Below, one piece after another: positions 17,058 through 27,500 of a DNA stretch of 64,000 nucleotides (positions are counted from its first letter, which is position 1; the number at the start of each line of letters is the position of its first letter). The notes under the pieces were generated by a model, which ran no database searches, was not told the DNA's origin, and saw only the letters and a program-made list of their open reading frames with translations. The position numbers and the translations under genes were made by a program. Origin of the DNA: Arthrobacter sp. ok362 (lineage in GTDB: Bacteria; Actinomycetota; Actinomycetes; Actinomycetales; Micrococcaceae); contig NZ_FNGC01000001.1 in NCBI RefSeq assembly GCF_900102785.1, positions 176,822 through 240,821 on the forward strand, read 5' to 3'.

Positions 17058-17189
17058 CCCCCGCGTCCGGCCCATAGGTTTGCGATAGCAATCAGTCAGT
17101 TACCGCAACGGCTACGAATTGGGTCTCAAAATGTGCTATTCTCTGCCTGCCGCCCCGCACGGCGTTGCATCCCGTGCCGGAGTCCGGCC

Positions 17190-18728
17190 GTGACTGCCGT
17201 CCGCGATACGGATGCCGCCCCGACCCTGACCAGGTCAAGTCTCGATTTCCCCGGGGTTGTCGCCCCTCAGCGGCTGCAGCGCCGGGCCCGCGTCATGGGG
17301 GAAGGCACTCGCTGGAGCAACAAGTACCGCCGGCTGCTGGTCGCTAGCGACGTCTGCGTCATCGTCTCCGTCGCCCTAATCGCCCAGATGGCCCGGTTCG
17401 GGCTCGAGGAGGCTCAGGTCGCGGTCGGATGGTTCGACGTCGGCTACTTCCAAATTTCGGTTCTCATTGCGGCGGCCTGGATGTTTGCCCTGGGCGCCTA
17501 CCGAACCCGCGACCCCCGAATCGTGGGGATCGGTGTTGACGAGTACAAGCGCGTGGTCAGCGCAACGGTGGCCCTTCTGGGCGTTCTCGCCATCCTTTGT
17601 CTCCTGTTCCAGGTCGACATCGCGCGTAGCTACTTTGCCCTGGCCTTCCCTCTGGGAGTGGCCGGCCTCATCGCGTCCCGATGGGTGCTCCGCCGCTGGC
17701 TTAGCCGGCAACGCACCAAGGGGCATTACCTTTCACAGGTCCTGGTGCTCGGGAAATCCAAGGACGTGAACTATGTCGTCAACCAGATTGAAAAGAAGTC
17801 CGGAGCCGCGTATCACGTTGTCGGAGTATGCCTGACTGGAAATCCTGGGATGAAATGGCTGAACCTCGGCCGGCGGGCGGTTCCGGTCGTGCCGGAAGCC
17901 CGCCCCATAGTCCAGGCCGTCCGTGAGTTCGGAGCCGACGCGGTAATCGTGGCCGGCCCCGGCAAGGGCGGGGGTAAGTACATCCAAGAACTTGGCTGGC
18001 AGCTGGAGGAATCGGCCACCGAACTGATCCTCACCACCGGACTGACCAACGTCGCGGGCCCGCGGATCCATGCCCGCCCGGTCGAGGGCTTGCCGCTCAT
18101 GCACGTTGAACTTCCGCAGTACACGGGAGCAAAGCACACCCTGAAACGCCTCTTCGACATCGTTGCCTCTGCCTTGGCTCTGCTTTTCCTGCTTCCGGTC
18201 TTCCTGCTGCTGGCCATCATGATCAAGCGCGACAGCCCCGGCAAGGTCTTGTTCGGCCAGGAACGGGTTGGCAAGGGCGGCAAGAAGTTCCTGATGGTCA
18301 AGTTCCGCTCCATGGTGGAATCCGCCGAGGAGGACCTGTCCGGGCTGCTGGATCAGAACGAGGGAGCCGGCATGCTCTTCAAGATGCAGCACGACCCCCG
18401 GGTGACTGGGGTCGGCCGCTGGATGCGCAAGTACTCCCTGGACGAGCTCCCGCAATTTTGGAACATCCTCAAGGGGGATATGAGCCTGGTCGGTCCCCGA
18501 CCACCGCTTCAGCGCGAAGTCGACGGCTATAAGAGCCGGGTGCACCGCCGACTCTACATCAAGCCCGGACTCACGGGGATGTGGCAGACGAACGGCCGAT
18601 CGGAATTGAACTGGCGGGACAGCGTACGCCTGGACCTGTACTACGTGGAGAACTGGTCACTGGCCGGGGACCTGATCATCATCTGGCGCACCGCACTGCA
18701 GATGATCAAACCCGTCGGCGCTTATTGA
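17190..18728 (+). CDS. Exopolysaccharide polyprenyl-phosphate sugar-1-phosphate transferase (WbaP/CpsE type)
   Basis: Starts lipid-linked polysaccharide synthesis by moving a hexose-1-phosphate to undecaprenyl phosphate at the inner membrane. The N-terminal half has about four hydrophobic segments and a CoA-binding-like domain ([14 protein letters not shown]). The catalytic domain begins near residue 319 with [20 protein letters not shown] and carries [31 protein letters not shown] and [14 protein letters not shown]. The start is uncertain: GTG 17190 gives 512 aa, the reading frame is open back to 17052, and ATG 17295 is also possible. It is the first gene of the polysaccharide operon. The sugar specificity cannot be read from the sequence. 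Confidence 0.9.
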   Translation: MTAVRDTDAAPTLTRSSLDFPGVVAPQRLQRRARVMGEGTRWSNKYRRLLVASDVCVIVSVALIAQMARFGLEEAQVAVGWFDVGYFQISVLIAAAWMFALGAYRTRDPRIVGIGVDEYKRVVSATVALLGVLAILCLLFQVDIARSYFALAFPLGVAGLIASRWVLRRWLSRQRTKGHYLSQVLVLGKSKDVNYVVNQIEKKSGAAYHVVGVCLTGNPGMKWLNLGRRAVPVVPEARPIVQAVREFGADAVIVAGPGKGGGKYIQELGWQLEESATELILTTGLTNVAGPRIHARPVEGLPLMHVELPQYTGAKHTLKRLFDIVASALALLFLLPVFLLLAIMIKRDSPGKVLFGQERVGKGGKKFLMVKFRSMVESAEEDLSGLLDQNEGAGMLFKMQHDPRVTGVGRWMRKYSLDELPQFWNILKGDMSLVGPRPPLQREVDGYKSRVHRRLYIKPGLTGMWQTNGRSELNWRDSVRLDLYYVENWSLAGDLIIIWRTALQMIKPVGAY

Positions 18729-18783
18729 ACGCCAGCGCCGGCACAAACTCCCCTTAGACAGCCACTGGAAGTAAGGACATCCA

Positions 18784-19239
18784 ATGAACACTCGCATTGG
18801 CTACGCAGCCGGAGCTTTCGACTTATTCCACGTCGGACACCTCAACCTTCTGGCCCAGGCCCGTCAGCGCTGTGACTATCTCATCGCCGGAGTGGTTTCC
18901 GATGAGCTGCTCCGGGCAACCAAAGGCCGGGCGCCCGTTGTTCCGCTGGCCGAACGACTCGAAATCGTCAGGAACATCCGGTACGTGGACGAAGCGGTGG
19001 CCGAGGTTCATCCGAGCCGCCTCGACACCTGGCGGGACATCCACTTCGACGTCTTCTTCAAGGGTGACGACTGGCGAGGTACGGAGAAGGGCGTCTCGCT
19101 CGAACAGCAGCTGTCGAGCGTGGGCGTGGAAGTCGTCTACTTCCCATACACGATGCATACCTCCAGCACGGTTTTGCGCCGCGCGCTGGGGCAGATTCTG
19201 GAGTCTGAACAAGGCAGCGCGACAGCGAACTTCGCTTAG
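18784..19239 (+). CDS. TagD-like nucleotidyltransferase (glycerol-3-phosphate cytidylyltransferase family)
   Basis: A 151-aa cytidylyltransferase-fold protein. It probably activates a phosphorylated alcohol, such as glycerol-3-phosphate, to a CDP derivative in the cytosol. The HxGH motif is in AGAFDLFHVGHLNLL (His16, His19). VPLAERLEIVRNIRYVDE and the C-terminal TSSTVLRRAL match the family's conserved second motif in modified form. TAAGGA precedes the ATG by 6 bp. It is somewhat longer than B. subtilis TagD (about 129 aa), so the substrate may differ. It sits between a sugar transferase and a TagA/WecG-type enzyme, as in teichoic-acid loci. Confidence 0.82.
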   Translation: MNTRIGYAAGAFDLFHVGHLNLLAQARQRCDYLIAGVVSDELLRATKGRAPVVPLAERLEIVRNIRYVDEAVAEVHPSRLDTWRDIHFDVFFKGDDWRGTEKGVSLEQQLSSVGVEVVYFPYTMHTSSTVLRRALGQILESEQGSATANFA

Positions 19240-19276
19240 CTGCTCAATTACACATTTTCCGAGGGGGAAAATTTAC

Positions 19277-20086
19277 ATGGTCTCAACTGCACATTCCGGG
19301 CTTGATGGCGGCTCCGGTCTCCCATCATCAGACCCGAGGGTGGACATTCTGGGCATCCGGATAAGCGCGGTCAATATGTCGCAGGCCCTTGACCGCCTGG
19401 TTCGCCACATAAGCGGCGGCCACCGGGGCTACGTCTGCGTCACGGACGTCAACGCGTTGCTCCATGCCCGCCGCGACCCGGAACTCCGCCGGATCTTCAA
19501 CACGTCCACCATGACCGTTCCGGACGGTGTGCCCCTGGTGTGGGCCGGTAAGAGTGCAGGTGCTCACTGGATGGGCCGCGTGTGCGGGCCCGACCTGATG
19601 CCGGAGCTCCTGGGCGCCGCGGCCGGGCACGGATGGTCATCGTACTTCTTGGGCGGCGCGCCGCACGTCGCCGAAGAGATGATCGAGAACTTCCGACGGA
19701 CCATCCCCGGCCTCGAGGTTGCCGGATGCCAATCGCCGCCTTTCCGCGAGCTTACTCCGGAGGAGGAAACGGCTCTGGTCCAGGAGATAAACGCCTCGGG
19801 CGCCCAGATCGTATGGGTGGGTCTCGGTGCACCCAAGCAGGAAACCTGGATGGACTACTACCGCGGCCGTCTCACCGCGTCGCTGTTGGTCGGCGTCGGC
19901 GGGGCCTTCGACATGCACGCCGGGAGGGTCAGCCGGGCTCCTCGCTGGATGCAGCGGAACGGCCTCGAATGGGCCTACCGGTTCTCCCAGGAACCCCGCC
20001 GGTTGTGGAAGCGCTACACCCGGAACGTCCCCGTCTTCGCGCTGGCGTTGTGCCGCCGCGCTCCCAAGCTCGTGGACATTACGTGA
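19277..20086 (+). CDS. WecG/TagA/CpsF-family glycosyltransferase
   Basis: 269 aa. The family (GT26) adds N-acetylmannosamine or related sugars to polyprenyl-diphosphate-linked acceptors on the cytoplasmic face of the membrane. Conserved blocks are VPDGVPLVWAGK, GAPKQETWMDYY, GVGGAFDMHAGRVSRAPRWM and NGLEWAYRFSQEPRRLWKRY. The ATG at 19277 is preceded by GAGGGGG. The reading frame is open further upstream, but that part overlaps the cytidylyltransferase gene in another frame and is not used. Its stop overlaps the next start by 3 bp, indicating coupling. Confidence 0.9.
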   Translation: MVSTAHSGLDGGSGLPSSDPRVDILGIRISAVNMSQALDRLVRHISGGHRGYVCVTDVNALLHARRDPELRRIFNTSTMTVPDGVPLVWAGKSAGAHWMGRVCGPDLMPELLGAAAGHGWSSYFLGGAPHVAEEMIENFRRTIPGLEVAGCQSPPFRELTPEEETALVQEINASGAQIVWVGLGAPKQETWMDYYRGRLTASLLVGVGGAFDMHAGRVSRAPRWMQRNGLEWAYRFSQEPRRLWKRYTRNVPVFALALCRRAPKLVDIT

Positions 20087-21447
20087 AAGTCATGACCGGA
20101 GCCCACGCTGCGACCGGCGCGGTGGGTGGGCGTCGCGGCCGGTCGTGGCACGCCGGAGCGGTGAAACGGGTTGGCTGGGGGCTTGGAGATCAGGCGCTTA
20201 GCAGCTTGACCAACTTCGCAGTTGGAATCCTCGTGGCCAGATCCGTCAGCGTTCCGGATTTCGGCGCTTATGCGCTGGCCTTCTCGGCTTACTGCTTCAT
20301 CCTGGGGATCTCCCGGGCCCTCGCAACGGAACCCTTCGCCGTCAGGTTCGTCATTGCCGAGCCGGAGCAACTTCACCGGGCCCGGGCCGCTGTTGCCGGA
20401 GTGGCGCTCCTGACTGGCATCGCTTTTCTGGCTCTAGCAATGATGATGAGCCAGATGCTGCCGCAGGAATACCGGTCACTGGCCGTCTGCCTGGGTGCCG
20501 TCCTCCCGGGTCTGCTGGTCCAGGACAGCGTCCGCCAGATACTCTTCGCGGCGGGACGGGGGCGGTCGGCCTTCAATAATGATCTGCTTTGGGCGGTGCT
20601 GATGGTGCCGGCCTTCGCTGGCGTCTTCCTCTCCGGAAGTGCCAGCTCAGCCACGTTGATACTCGCCTGGGGCGCCGCGGCAACCCTCGCTGCGGTTGTC
20701 GGATGTTTCCAGTGCCGGGTAGTGCCGGGAATCGGCCTGATCAAGTCTTGGCTCAACTCCCAGCGCGGACTATGGGCCCCCTTCCTCGTTGAAGGCGCCG
20801 CCATCAACGGCGCCCAACAGGTCGTGTTCTTCGCGATTGGGGCCTTCGTCGGGCTGTCGGCAGTGGGGGAGATGAAACTGGCCCTTGTTCTGCTGGGACC
20901 GGTCAACGTGTTGGTCCAGGGACTCGGTGTAGTCGCAGTACCGGAGGCCGCGAGGGCCATCGCCGCCGGACGTTCGCGGTTCCTGCGCGTCACATCAGTG
21001 TTTTCCCTGGCCGTGGCGTTCGGAGCTCTCCTCTGGGGGCTCACCGTCACGCTCCTCCCGGGATCCTGGGGTGCCGCGCTGGTGGGGCAGGGGTGGTTGA
21101 CGGCGTCGGCGCTGGTGCTTCCTATGTTCCTCGTTCAGGTTTTCAACGGGGCAAAGACAGGCGCGGCGGTTGGCTTGCGCGGCATGGGGGCCGCAAGTAG
21201 GAGCATGTGGACACGGATCTCGACCTCGTCTTTGGTCGTCGTTATCTCGGTCGCGGGGGCGGCCATCGCCGGAGTGCAGGGAGCAGCATGGGGGCTTGTC
21301 GTGGCTGCCGCGCTCAGCACAGTTCTCTGGTATCTGCAGTTCAAGAACGTTTATTCGCAATATCCATTCACGACTGACAAACCTGAATTATCCCGCCACC
21401 TGGCGGAACGGTCTCAACCCAGAGAGGTGGCGGTCCCCGATGAATGA
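20083..21447 (+). CDS. Polysaccharide flippase-like membrane protein (Wzx/MATE-type)
   Basis: About 454 aa, almost entirely hydrophobic with roughly twelve to fourteen membrane segments. A start-proximal VGWGLGDQALSSLTNFAVGILVA is typical of polysaccharide-biosynthesis flippases. It would move the lipid-linked repeat unit across the membrane. The start is GTG 20083 (GTGA overlap with the preceding stop) or ATG 20092. An open frame runs further upstream but lies over the glycosyltransferase gene. Its end overlaps the next start by 8 bp. Assignment rests on hydrophobic pattern and context more than on exact motifs. Confidence 0.82.
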   Translation: MKVMTGAHAATGAVGGRRGRSWHAGAVKRVGWGLGDQALSSLTNFAVGILVARSVSVPDFGAYALAFSAYCFILGISRALATEPFAVRFVIAEPEQLHRARAAVAGVALLTGIAFLALAMMMSQMLPQEYRSLAVCLGAVLPGLLVQDSVRQILFAAGRGRSAFNNDLLWAVLMVPAFAGVFLSGSASSATLILAWGAAATLAAVVGCFQCRVVPGIGLIKSWLNSQRGLWAPFLVEGAAINGAQQVVFFAIGAFVGLSAVGEMKLALVLLGPVNVLVQGLGVVAVPEAARAIAAGRSRFLRVTSVFSLAVAFGALLWGLTVTLLPGSWGAALVGQGWLTASALVLPMFLVQVFNGAKTGAAVGLRGMGAASRSMWTRISTSSLVVVISVAGAAIAGVQGAAWGLVVAAALSTVLWYLQFKNVYSQYPFTTDKPELSRHLAERSQPREVAVPDE

Positions 21448-23119
21448 ATCGTGGTCTGTTTGGCACGGAGCTAAGCAGGTAGTCACGGTGTACTGGCCCG
21501 TGATCATTTCGCTCATGCTGGTCGGGGGTCTTGTCGGCGTCGGATTCGCAATGCGGAACCCCACCAGATACACGGCGCGGGCAGAGCTGATCACCGGCAA
21601 CTACTCGCTGCCGGCTGAAATGGCTTCCCAGCCAGCAATTGCCAAGTCGGGCGCCCTTGGCCTCGAGCTTCCCGCTGAGACCCAAGCCCGCATCCTGGCG
21701 AGCCCCGTCGTCGTGGACGTAGCTGCCCAGGCCCTGCGCCTCGACGACCGTGAGGCGGCGGCTCTTCGGTCCAGTGTGAAAGCAAGTGCGACGACCGATA
21801 ATTCCTTGGCCGTCTTTGCGGACGGGGCAACTCCGGCGGAAGCGGCCGAGAACGTCAACGCAGTGGCCGCAGCTTTCCTGCAGTACCGCGCCGACATCGG
21901 CCGGGCGGACATGAACCTGCTCGCGGAGCGCGCACACGCGGCCGCGAAGGACAGCCTGGCCTCGGCGGCAGCTCTTGAAGGTCCGCTGGCTAAGGCGCAG
22001 GGCAACAACGTGGGCTACGCGGCCGGCATCCTGGCCAAGCGGGAAGAATTCGAGCACGCGGCGAGTACGGCGCAATCCATCGCAGCGGCACTCGATGACG
22101 CTGTCAAGAACTTCAACGGCGGCGGTTCCGTGGTCCGGCCGGGCAGCTCCACGGACGTAGATGGGTCACCCTCGATGCTGATGTTCATAGTCTTGGGACT
22201 CGCTGTGGGCCTGTTGGGGGGCGTGGCCATTGCCGTCATTCGTCGGCAAGTCAGCGATCGAATCATGGACCGGCGGGACATCATGCGAGCCACCGGCCTC
22301 ACTGAAATCTTCGAACTAGGCGGCCAAAGGGGCTGCGGCGCCGGTGATTTGCTTCTCCGTTCCGTGCAGAAGTCGAGCGCGGAGCTCGGAATTTCCTCCG
22401 AGCAGGTGGCTGTCAGGCCGCTCACGCCCACCAGTCCCGGCGCCGCCGGGCTGCTGGAATTGGCTGCCGGTGGGCATACCAGCCTGGGGTCTGTGGCTGT
22501 CGTCGCCCTTCGCAAGGAGACTGGGGCCGACATCGCCCACCAACTTGGCACGAGCCACAGTCTCACACCTCTCAGTGCCCTGTCCGGCCGCGAGCTCGCA
22601 AGTGTCAACAGTGAAATCGGTTGTGAGGCGTCAGCGGTTTTCGGCACCACCCCGACGCCGACCGGAACCTACGATCTGCTACTGCTGGCAACCGGACCGC
22701 ACTTCGAAGTCGGCGGAATTCACAACAGCCTGCCGGCAGGTTTCGCCGGTCCCACGGTCCTGGTTGTGCAACCGCGGAAGGACCGGGTCCAGAACTTGGA
22801 GCAGGCCGTGGATGAGCTAAATGCGGCCAATTTGCCAGTCGTGGCAATCCTCATCGCCGGCCAGGCCAGGGGAGGAGGCCGTTTTGGCCGGGCGGACGGC
22901 TCGAATGCGCGGAAGGCCAGGGGAAGAGGCCGTTTTGGCCGGGCGGACGGCTCGAATGCGCGGAAGGCCAGGGGAAGAGGCCGTTTTGGCCGGGCGGACG
23001 GCTCGAATGCGCGGAAGGCCAGCTCGGAGCGGACCGGCGCCACCCGAGCCCTGCGCTCCGAGACGCAGAACGCTGAGGCGGACCCTAAGTTGCGCACGAC
23101 GGCGGGGACAAAGTCATGA
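21440..23119 (+). CDS. Wzz-like polysaccharide co-polymerase / chain-length determinant with repeat tail
   Basis: 559 aa. Transmembrane segment 1 is near residues 16-36 (YWPVIISLMLVGGLVGVGFAM). A long extracytoplasmic helical region follows, then segment 2 near 245-262 (FIVLGLAVGLLGGVAIAVI). The cytoplasmic C-terminal part resembles the BY-kinase fold region but has no P-loop, so it is unlikely to be a kinase. From about residue 475 there are three 17-residue repeats (ARGRGRFGRADGSNARK), strongly basic, then a polar tail. It probably sets polymer length together with the adjacent polymerase gene. ATG 21440 overlaps the flippase stop and its own stop overlaps the next start (ATGA). Confidence 0.82.
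   Translation: MNESWSVWHGAKQVVTVYWPVIISLMLVGGLVGVGFAMRNPTRYTARAELITGNYSLPAEMASQPAIAKSGALGLELPAETQARILASPVVVDVAAQALRLDDREAAALRSSVKASATTDNSLAVFADGATPAEAAENVNAVAAAFLQYRADIGRADMNLLAERAHAAAKDSLASAAALEGPLAKAQGNNVGYAAGILAKREEFEHAASTAQSIAAALDDAVKNFNGGGSVVRPGSSTDVDGSPSMLMFIVLGLAVGLLGGVAIAVIRRQVSDRIMDRRDIMRATGLTEIFELGGQRGCGAGDLLLRSVQKSSAELGISSEQVAVRPLTPTSPGAAGLLELAAGGHTSLGSVAVVALRKETGADIAHQLGTSHSLTPLSALSGRELASVNSEIGCEASAVFGTTPTPTGTYDLLLLATGPHFEVGGIHNSLPAGFAGPTVLVVQPRKDRVQNLEQAVDELNAANLPVVAILIAGQARGGGRFGRADGSNARKARGRGRFGRADGSNARKARGRGRFGRADGSNARKASSERTGATRALRSETQNAEADPKLRTTAGTKS
22864..23016 (+). repeat. Three 51-bp in-frame tandem repeats (coding minisatellite)
   Basis: Units at 22864-22914, 22915-22965 and 22966-23016 are nearly identical (the first differs at a single base of AGGGGA) and each encodes 17 residues. 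Each contains GGCCGTTTTGGCC, a palindromic core that could favour slippage. Copy number could vary between strains without shifting the frame. Confidence 0.9.
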
Positions 23120-24498
23120 ACGTGCTCCTGGCCGCACCCAGTGCCGGCCAAATCCCCGCGCGAAATCCCCTGGATGCTCCGGTACCTGAACGATGGGCCC
23201 GGGCCGGCCGGCTCACTGACGGAACAGCCCTTATCGTGCTCGTCGTCGTCCTGGGCCTGCTGCTGCTGACAGTGCAGCCCTGGGCGCGGACGGACCCGGC
23301 CGCCGGGACAGACAGCAGCGGCAGCAGCGTCGTCAAGGGGGCCGTGCTGATGCTTTGCGTCGTTGCACTCCTGATGGTGCTGCCGCCGCGGGCAGCACTG
23401 CGAATCCCGCCACCCCTGGCCCTGTTCCTGCTCTACGGCACATACGTGGTGATTTCTTCTGCCTTTCAGCCCGACGCCTTCCAGGCCATGTTCCGCGGCA
23501 CCCGGCTCGTTCTGGGTCTCGTGGTGCCCGTGTTGCTCTGGTCGGTCGTGCGCGGGCGCTTCCGGCTGATCGTGTACGCCAACGCGGCAGCCTATGCGGG
23601 TCTTGCCCTGACCGTTGTCGCCGGAGTTGTCCTGTCGCCGCAATTGGCCTGGCAGGAGGGGAAGCCCTTCCAGTCGGCACGGCTGGTAGGAGCTTACCTG
23701 CCAATGATGGCTCCCCGGGTCGGGGAAATAGGCGCCGTGCTGGTGGGCTTGACAGTCCTTTTGTGGGCCCAGCGGAAAATCGGCCTTCTCACGCTGGTTC
23801 CCGCAGTCATGGCAGGTACCGCCCTCATCGTCTTCAGCCACACGCGCACGGCGGCGCTGGCCCTGGTACTGGGTCTCCTCGTCGCTTTCGGAATGGCCGC
23901 GAGGTCGCCGGCCGGCCGTCGTGGCCTTTCCCTGGTGGCGGGAGCCCTCGCCCTGGCCCTGCCGTTCCTTCCCGGCATCATCGACTGGGTGGTCCGGGGC
24001 CAGGACACCGAGCAGCTTCAGAAGCTAAGCGGCCGCACCGCAGCGTGGGACTTCATCCTCAGCCAGCCCTACGATCCGCAGCTGTTCTGGCTTGGTCACG
24101 GGCTCGGAGACAAGCGGCTTCTACTTCGCCGGGGGCAGGGCGACATCAACGTGGTGCCGATCGATAACAGCTGGCTTGACAGTTTTTGGGAGACCGGGGC
24201 GGTGGGGGCGGCCCTCGTGGCCCTGGCCGTTCTCGCAGCATCGGTCTACGCCCTCAAAACACCCGGGTACGCCGCCAGGACGTTCGCCGGATTCCTCATG
24301 ACTTACGTCCTGGTCGCATCTGTCAACGAGAGCGGTCTTTGTGACTTCTCCTCGATGACGCTCCTGGTTCTCGTCTCAGTCCTGATAAGTGCAGTGGACA
24401 GGGCTGACCAACGGGACCATGCCGCCGAAAATTCGGTCCGGCATGGTCACACCCGCCATCGGTTGCGCCGGTCTTCCACGCAGCCAGGGACAATCTAA
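23116..24498 (+). CDS. O-antigen polymerase/ligase-like membrane protein (Wzy type)
   Basis: 460 aa with about ten to twelve hydrophobic segments and a large loop near the C-terminal third (around IDWVVRGQDTEQLQKLSGRTAAWDFIL), the signature layout of Wzy/WaaL proteins. It would polymerise or transfer lipid-linked repeats outside the membrane. The start ATG overlaps the stop of the co-polymerase gene (ATGA). The flippase, co-polymerase and polymerase genes in a row define a Wzx/Wzy-dependent pathway. A hydrophilic tail of about 30 residues ends the protein. Confidence 0.86.
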   Translation: MNVLLAAPSAGQIPARNPLDAPVPERWARAGRLTDGTALIVLVVVLGLLLLTVQPWARTDPAAGTDSSGSSVVKGAVLMLCVVALLMVLPPRAALRIPPPLALFLLYGTYVVISSAFQPDAFQAMFRGTRLVLGLVVPVLLWSVVRGRFRLIVYANAAAYAGLALTVVAGVVLSPQLAWQEGKPFQSARLVGAYLPMMAPRVGEIGAVLVGLTVLLWAQRKIGLLTLVPAVMAGTALIVFSHTRTAALALVLGLLVAFGMAARSPAGRRGLSLVAGALALALPFLPGIIDWVVRGQDTEQLQKLSGRTAAWDFILSQPYDPQLFWLGHGLGDKRLLLRRGQGDINVVPIDNSWLDSFWETGAVGAALVALAVLAASVYALKTPGYAARTFAGFLMTYVLVASVNESGLCDFSSMTLLVLVSVLISAVDRADQRDHAAENSVRHGHTRHRLRRSSTQPGTI

Positions 24499-24510
24499 GA
24501 AAGGTACGAG

Positions 24511-27500
24511 ATGTACACGAGACACATATTGCGCCCTGCCGGAGTGGTGGCAGCTTTGCTGCTGCTGCTGGGAGGACTTGTTTCGCCGGCCTTCGCACGG
24601 GAGACAACGCTGTCAGCCACCAGCTCATCTATGTGGCAGACCAACAACACGGTCCGTGCCCTGGCCTACGCCAAAGGCAAAGTCTTTATCGGCGGCGAGT
24701 TCACTACGGTGAGGCCCCCGGGGGCAGCCGCTGGCACCCAGGAGACCTCCCGGACCTACCTCGCCGTCGTGGATGCCGCAAGCGGGAACCTGCTTTCCTT
24801 TGCGCCCCAACCCAACGGCAAGGTCTGGGCTCTTGCAGCGTCGGAGGACCAAAGCCGCGTTTACGTCGGCGGCGACTTCACCACGATCGCCGGGCAGTCC
24901 CGCCAGCGGATGGCGGCCTTTGACACCGCCAGCCTGGCCCTGGTTTCCAATTTCCGGCCCAATGTGAGCTACCGCGTGGCCACCATCGCTCAGCAGGGCA
25001 ACAATGTCTACTTCGGCGGCTCCTTCGGAGCCGTCTCCGGCGCAGTCCGGAACCGGCTGGCTGCAGTGCAGGCCAGCGACGGAGCCCTCCTGCCCTGGAA
25101 CCCGGACGCCAACGCGGACGTGAAGGTAGTGCGTCCAGCGCCCGACGGGACCAAGGTCTACATCGGCGGCGCGTTTGACACCCTCGGCGGAACTCCCTCC
25201 TGGGCCGTCGGCCTCGTAGACAGCGCGCAGGGCGCACTCCTGCCCTTCCCGGCAGGGGCGACGATTCCACCCAAGGCTCCCGGAGCCTGTGTCTCGATCG
25301 TCCGTGACATCATCACCGATCAGAACACCGTCTACTTTGCCAACTCCGGAGACGGCGGAGGCTGCTTTGACGGGACCTGGGCCGCGGACCTCACCAGCGG
25401 CGAGCTGAAGTGGAAAAACAACTGCCTCGGCGCCACGGAAGCAATCGCCCTCGTGGGAGGCTGGCTCTACAAGGGCTCGCATGCTCATGACTGCAGCAGC
25501 GAGGGAGACTTCCCCCAGGTGCCCAACCGCTACCTGCTGGTAGAGCGCCCCGATAACGGAAAGCTGGCTGGCTGGTACCCCCAGACAAACGCCGCGGGAG
25601 TGACCAAGGTTGGTCCTTTGGCCATGGCCACCGATGGCAAGCAGCTGTGGGTCGGCGGAGACTTCACCACGGTCAACGGGGCCGTCCAGCAGGGTGTCAC
25701 ATGGTTCCAGGCGGATCCGGAAACAGCCCCTGCCCGGCCATTGACTCCTTCTGCGTCGAGCACCCGCCCTGGCCAAGTCAAAGTCACGTTCAAGGCCACG
25801 ACCGATAAGGACGACGAAAACCTAACCTACAACCTGTACCGGGCAGGGAGCACCCAGCCGATCCTCACGCAGGTCATCCGGTCCCGGTTCTGGGACATGC
25901 CGACGCTGACGTTTGTTGATAAGAATCTCGCTCCAGGAACGCAGGCGGCTTACCGGATTGAAGCATCCGACGGTACCGTTGCGGTCCAGTCCTACTGGAC
26001 CCCGTATGTCACTGTTGCCTCACAGTCCGCGAACTACCAGGACACCGTGAAGGGCGACGGCGCCGGCAGCTTCTGGCGCTTTGAGGAGGCCAGCGGTACG
26101 ACGGCGGCGGACTTCACCGGCAGCAACGCCGGCACCTACCAGACCATGAACCTGGGCGGGGCCGGGATCTTGGCTGGTACCACGTCTGCTGATCTGACGG
26201 ACAGCAACAGCAGCATGGCGAGCAGCCTGTCCCAGGCCGGTCCGCAGACCTTTTCGGTGGAATCCTGGATCAAGACGACCACAACTTCCGGCGGCCGGAT
26301 TGTCGGCTTCGGTAACAGCCAGGCGGACCAGAGCGGCAATTACGACCGCCACATCTTCATGCAGGACGACGGCAGGGTTGTCTTCGGTGTGTGGACCGGA
26401 TCAGCCACTACGGTCACCAGCGGTGCCGCACTCAATGACGGTAAGTGGCATCACCTCGTCGCCACAATGGTACCGGGCCGCTCTGAACTGTTCGTGGACG
26501 GCGTCAGCCAAGGCACCAACACTCCGACGGTTGCGCAAGGATACGACGGTTATTGGAGGGTAGGAGCGGACAACCTCAACGGCTGGCCGAACCAGCCTTC
26601 ATCGCGGGCCATGGTGGGCAGCATCGACGAAGTGGCCATCTACCCGATCCAGCTGACCTCATCGGATGTCCAGTGGCACTACAACCTCGGCAGCGGCAAT
26701 AAGGCACCAGTGGCTTCCTTCAGCCCGGCATGCACCGGGTTGAGCTGCGGATTCGACGCCTCGGCTTCGTCCGATCCCGACGGAACGATCGCGGACTTCA
26801 CTTGGGATTTCGGGGACGGACAAACCGCCACCGGAGCCACCCCGGCGCACACCTATGCCGCGCCGGGAACATACCAGGTCCGCCTCAACGTGACGGATAA
26901 CCTAGGGGCGGGCAGTGTCGTGACGAACGCAGTGCCGGTCTCCGCACCGAACCGGGCACCGGTTGCCGCGCTGACGTCGACCTGCGCCGGGTTCAACTGT
27001 TCCTTTGACGGTTCCACGTCTTCGGACCCTGACGGCAGCGTGAGTTCCTGGGTATGGGACTTCGGTGACGGCCAGACCGGCACCGGCAAGACCACCACCC
27101 ACACCTACAGTGCGGCAGGAAGCTACACTGTGAAACTCACCGTCACGGACGACAAAGGTGCTTCGAATCAGGCCAGCAAGGACGTTACGGCCGCGCCGCT
27201 CCCAGCCGGAACGGTGTTAGGAAAAGACACCTTCGCCAGGGTTCTTGCTCAGGGTCTGGGAACCGCAGATGTGGGCGGGACGTGGACTGCCAGTGGCGCC
27301 GCAAGCCGGTATTCAGTCTCCGGCGGAGCCGGGAATTGGATCATGCAGGCCCCGGGGAACGCGCCGACCGCGTACCTGAAGGATGTCCAAGCTGCTGACA
27401 CTGACCTTTCGTTTCAGGTCTCGATCGACAAACCGGCCACCGGCGGCGGTGTCTACCTCGCCGCTATCGGGCGTTCGGTAGCCAACCAGGGCGAGTACCG

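Noticed and set aside
19582..20082. N-terminal extension of the flippase frame
   Set aside because: It overlaps the WecG/TagA gene in another frame and encodes Arg/Gly-rich shadow sequence; the real start is at the stop overlap near 20083.
22864..23016. CRISPR array
   Set aside because: The 51-bp units are head to tail without spacers and in frame in a gene. No repeat-spacer pattern or cas gene is seen anywhere in the window.
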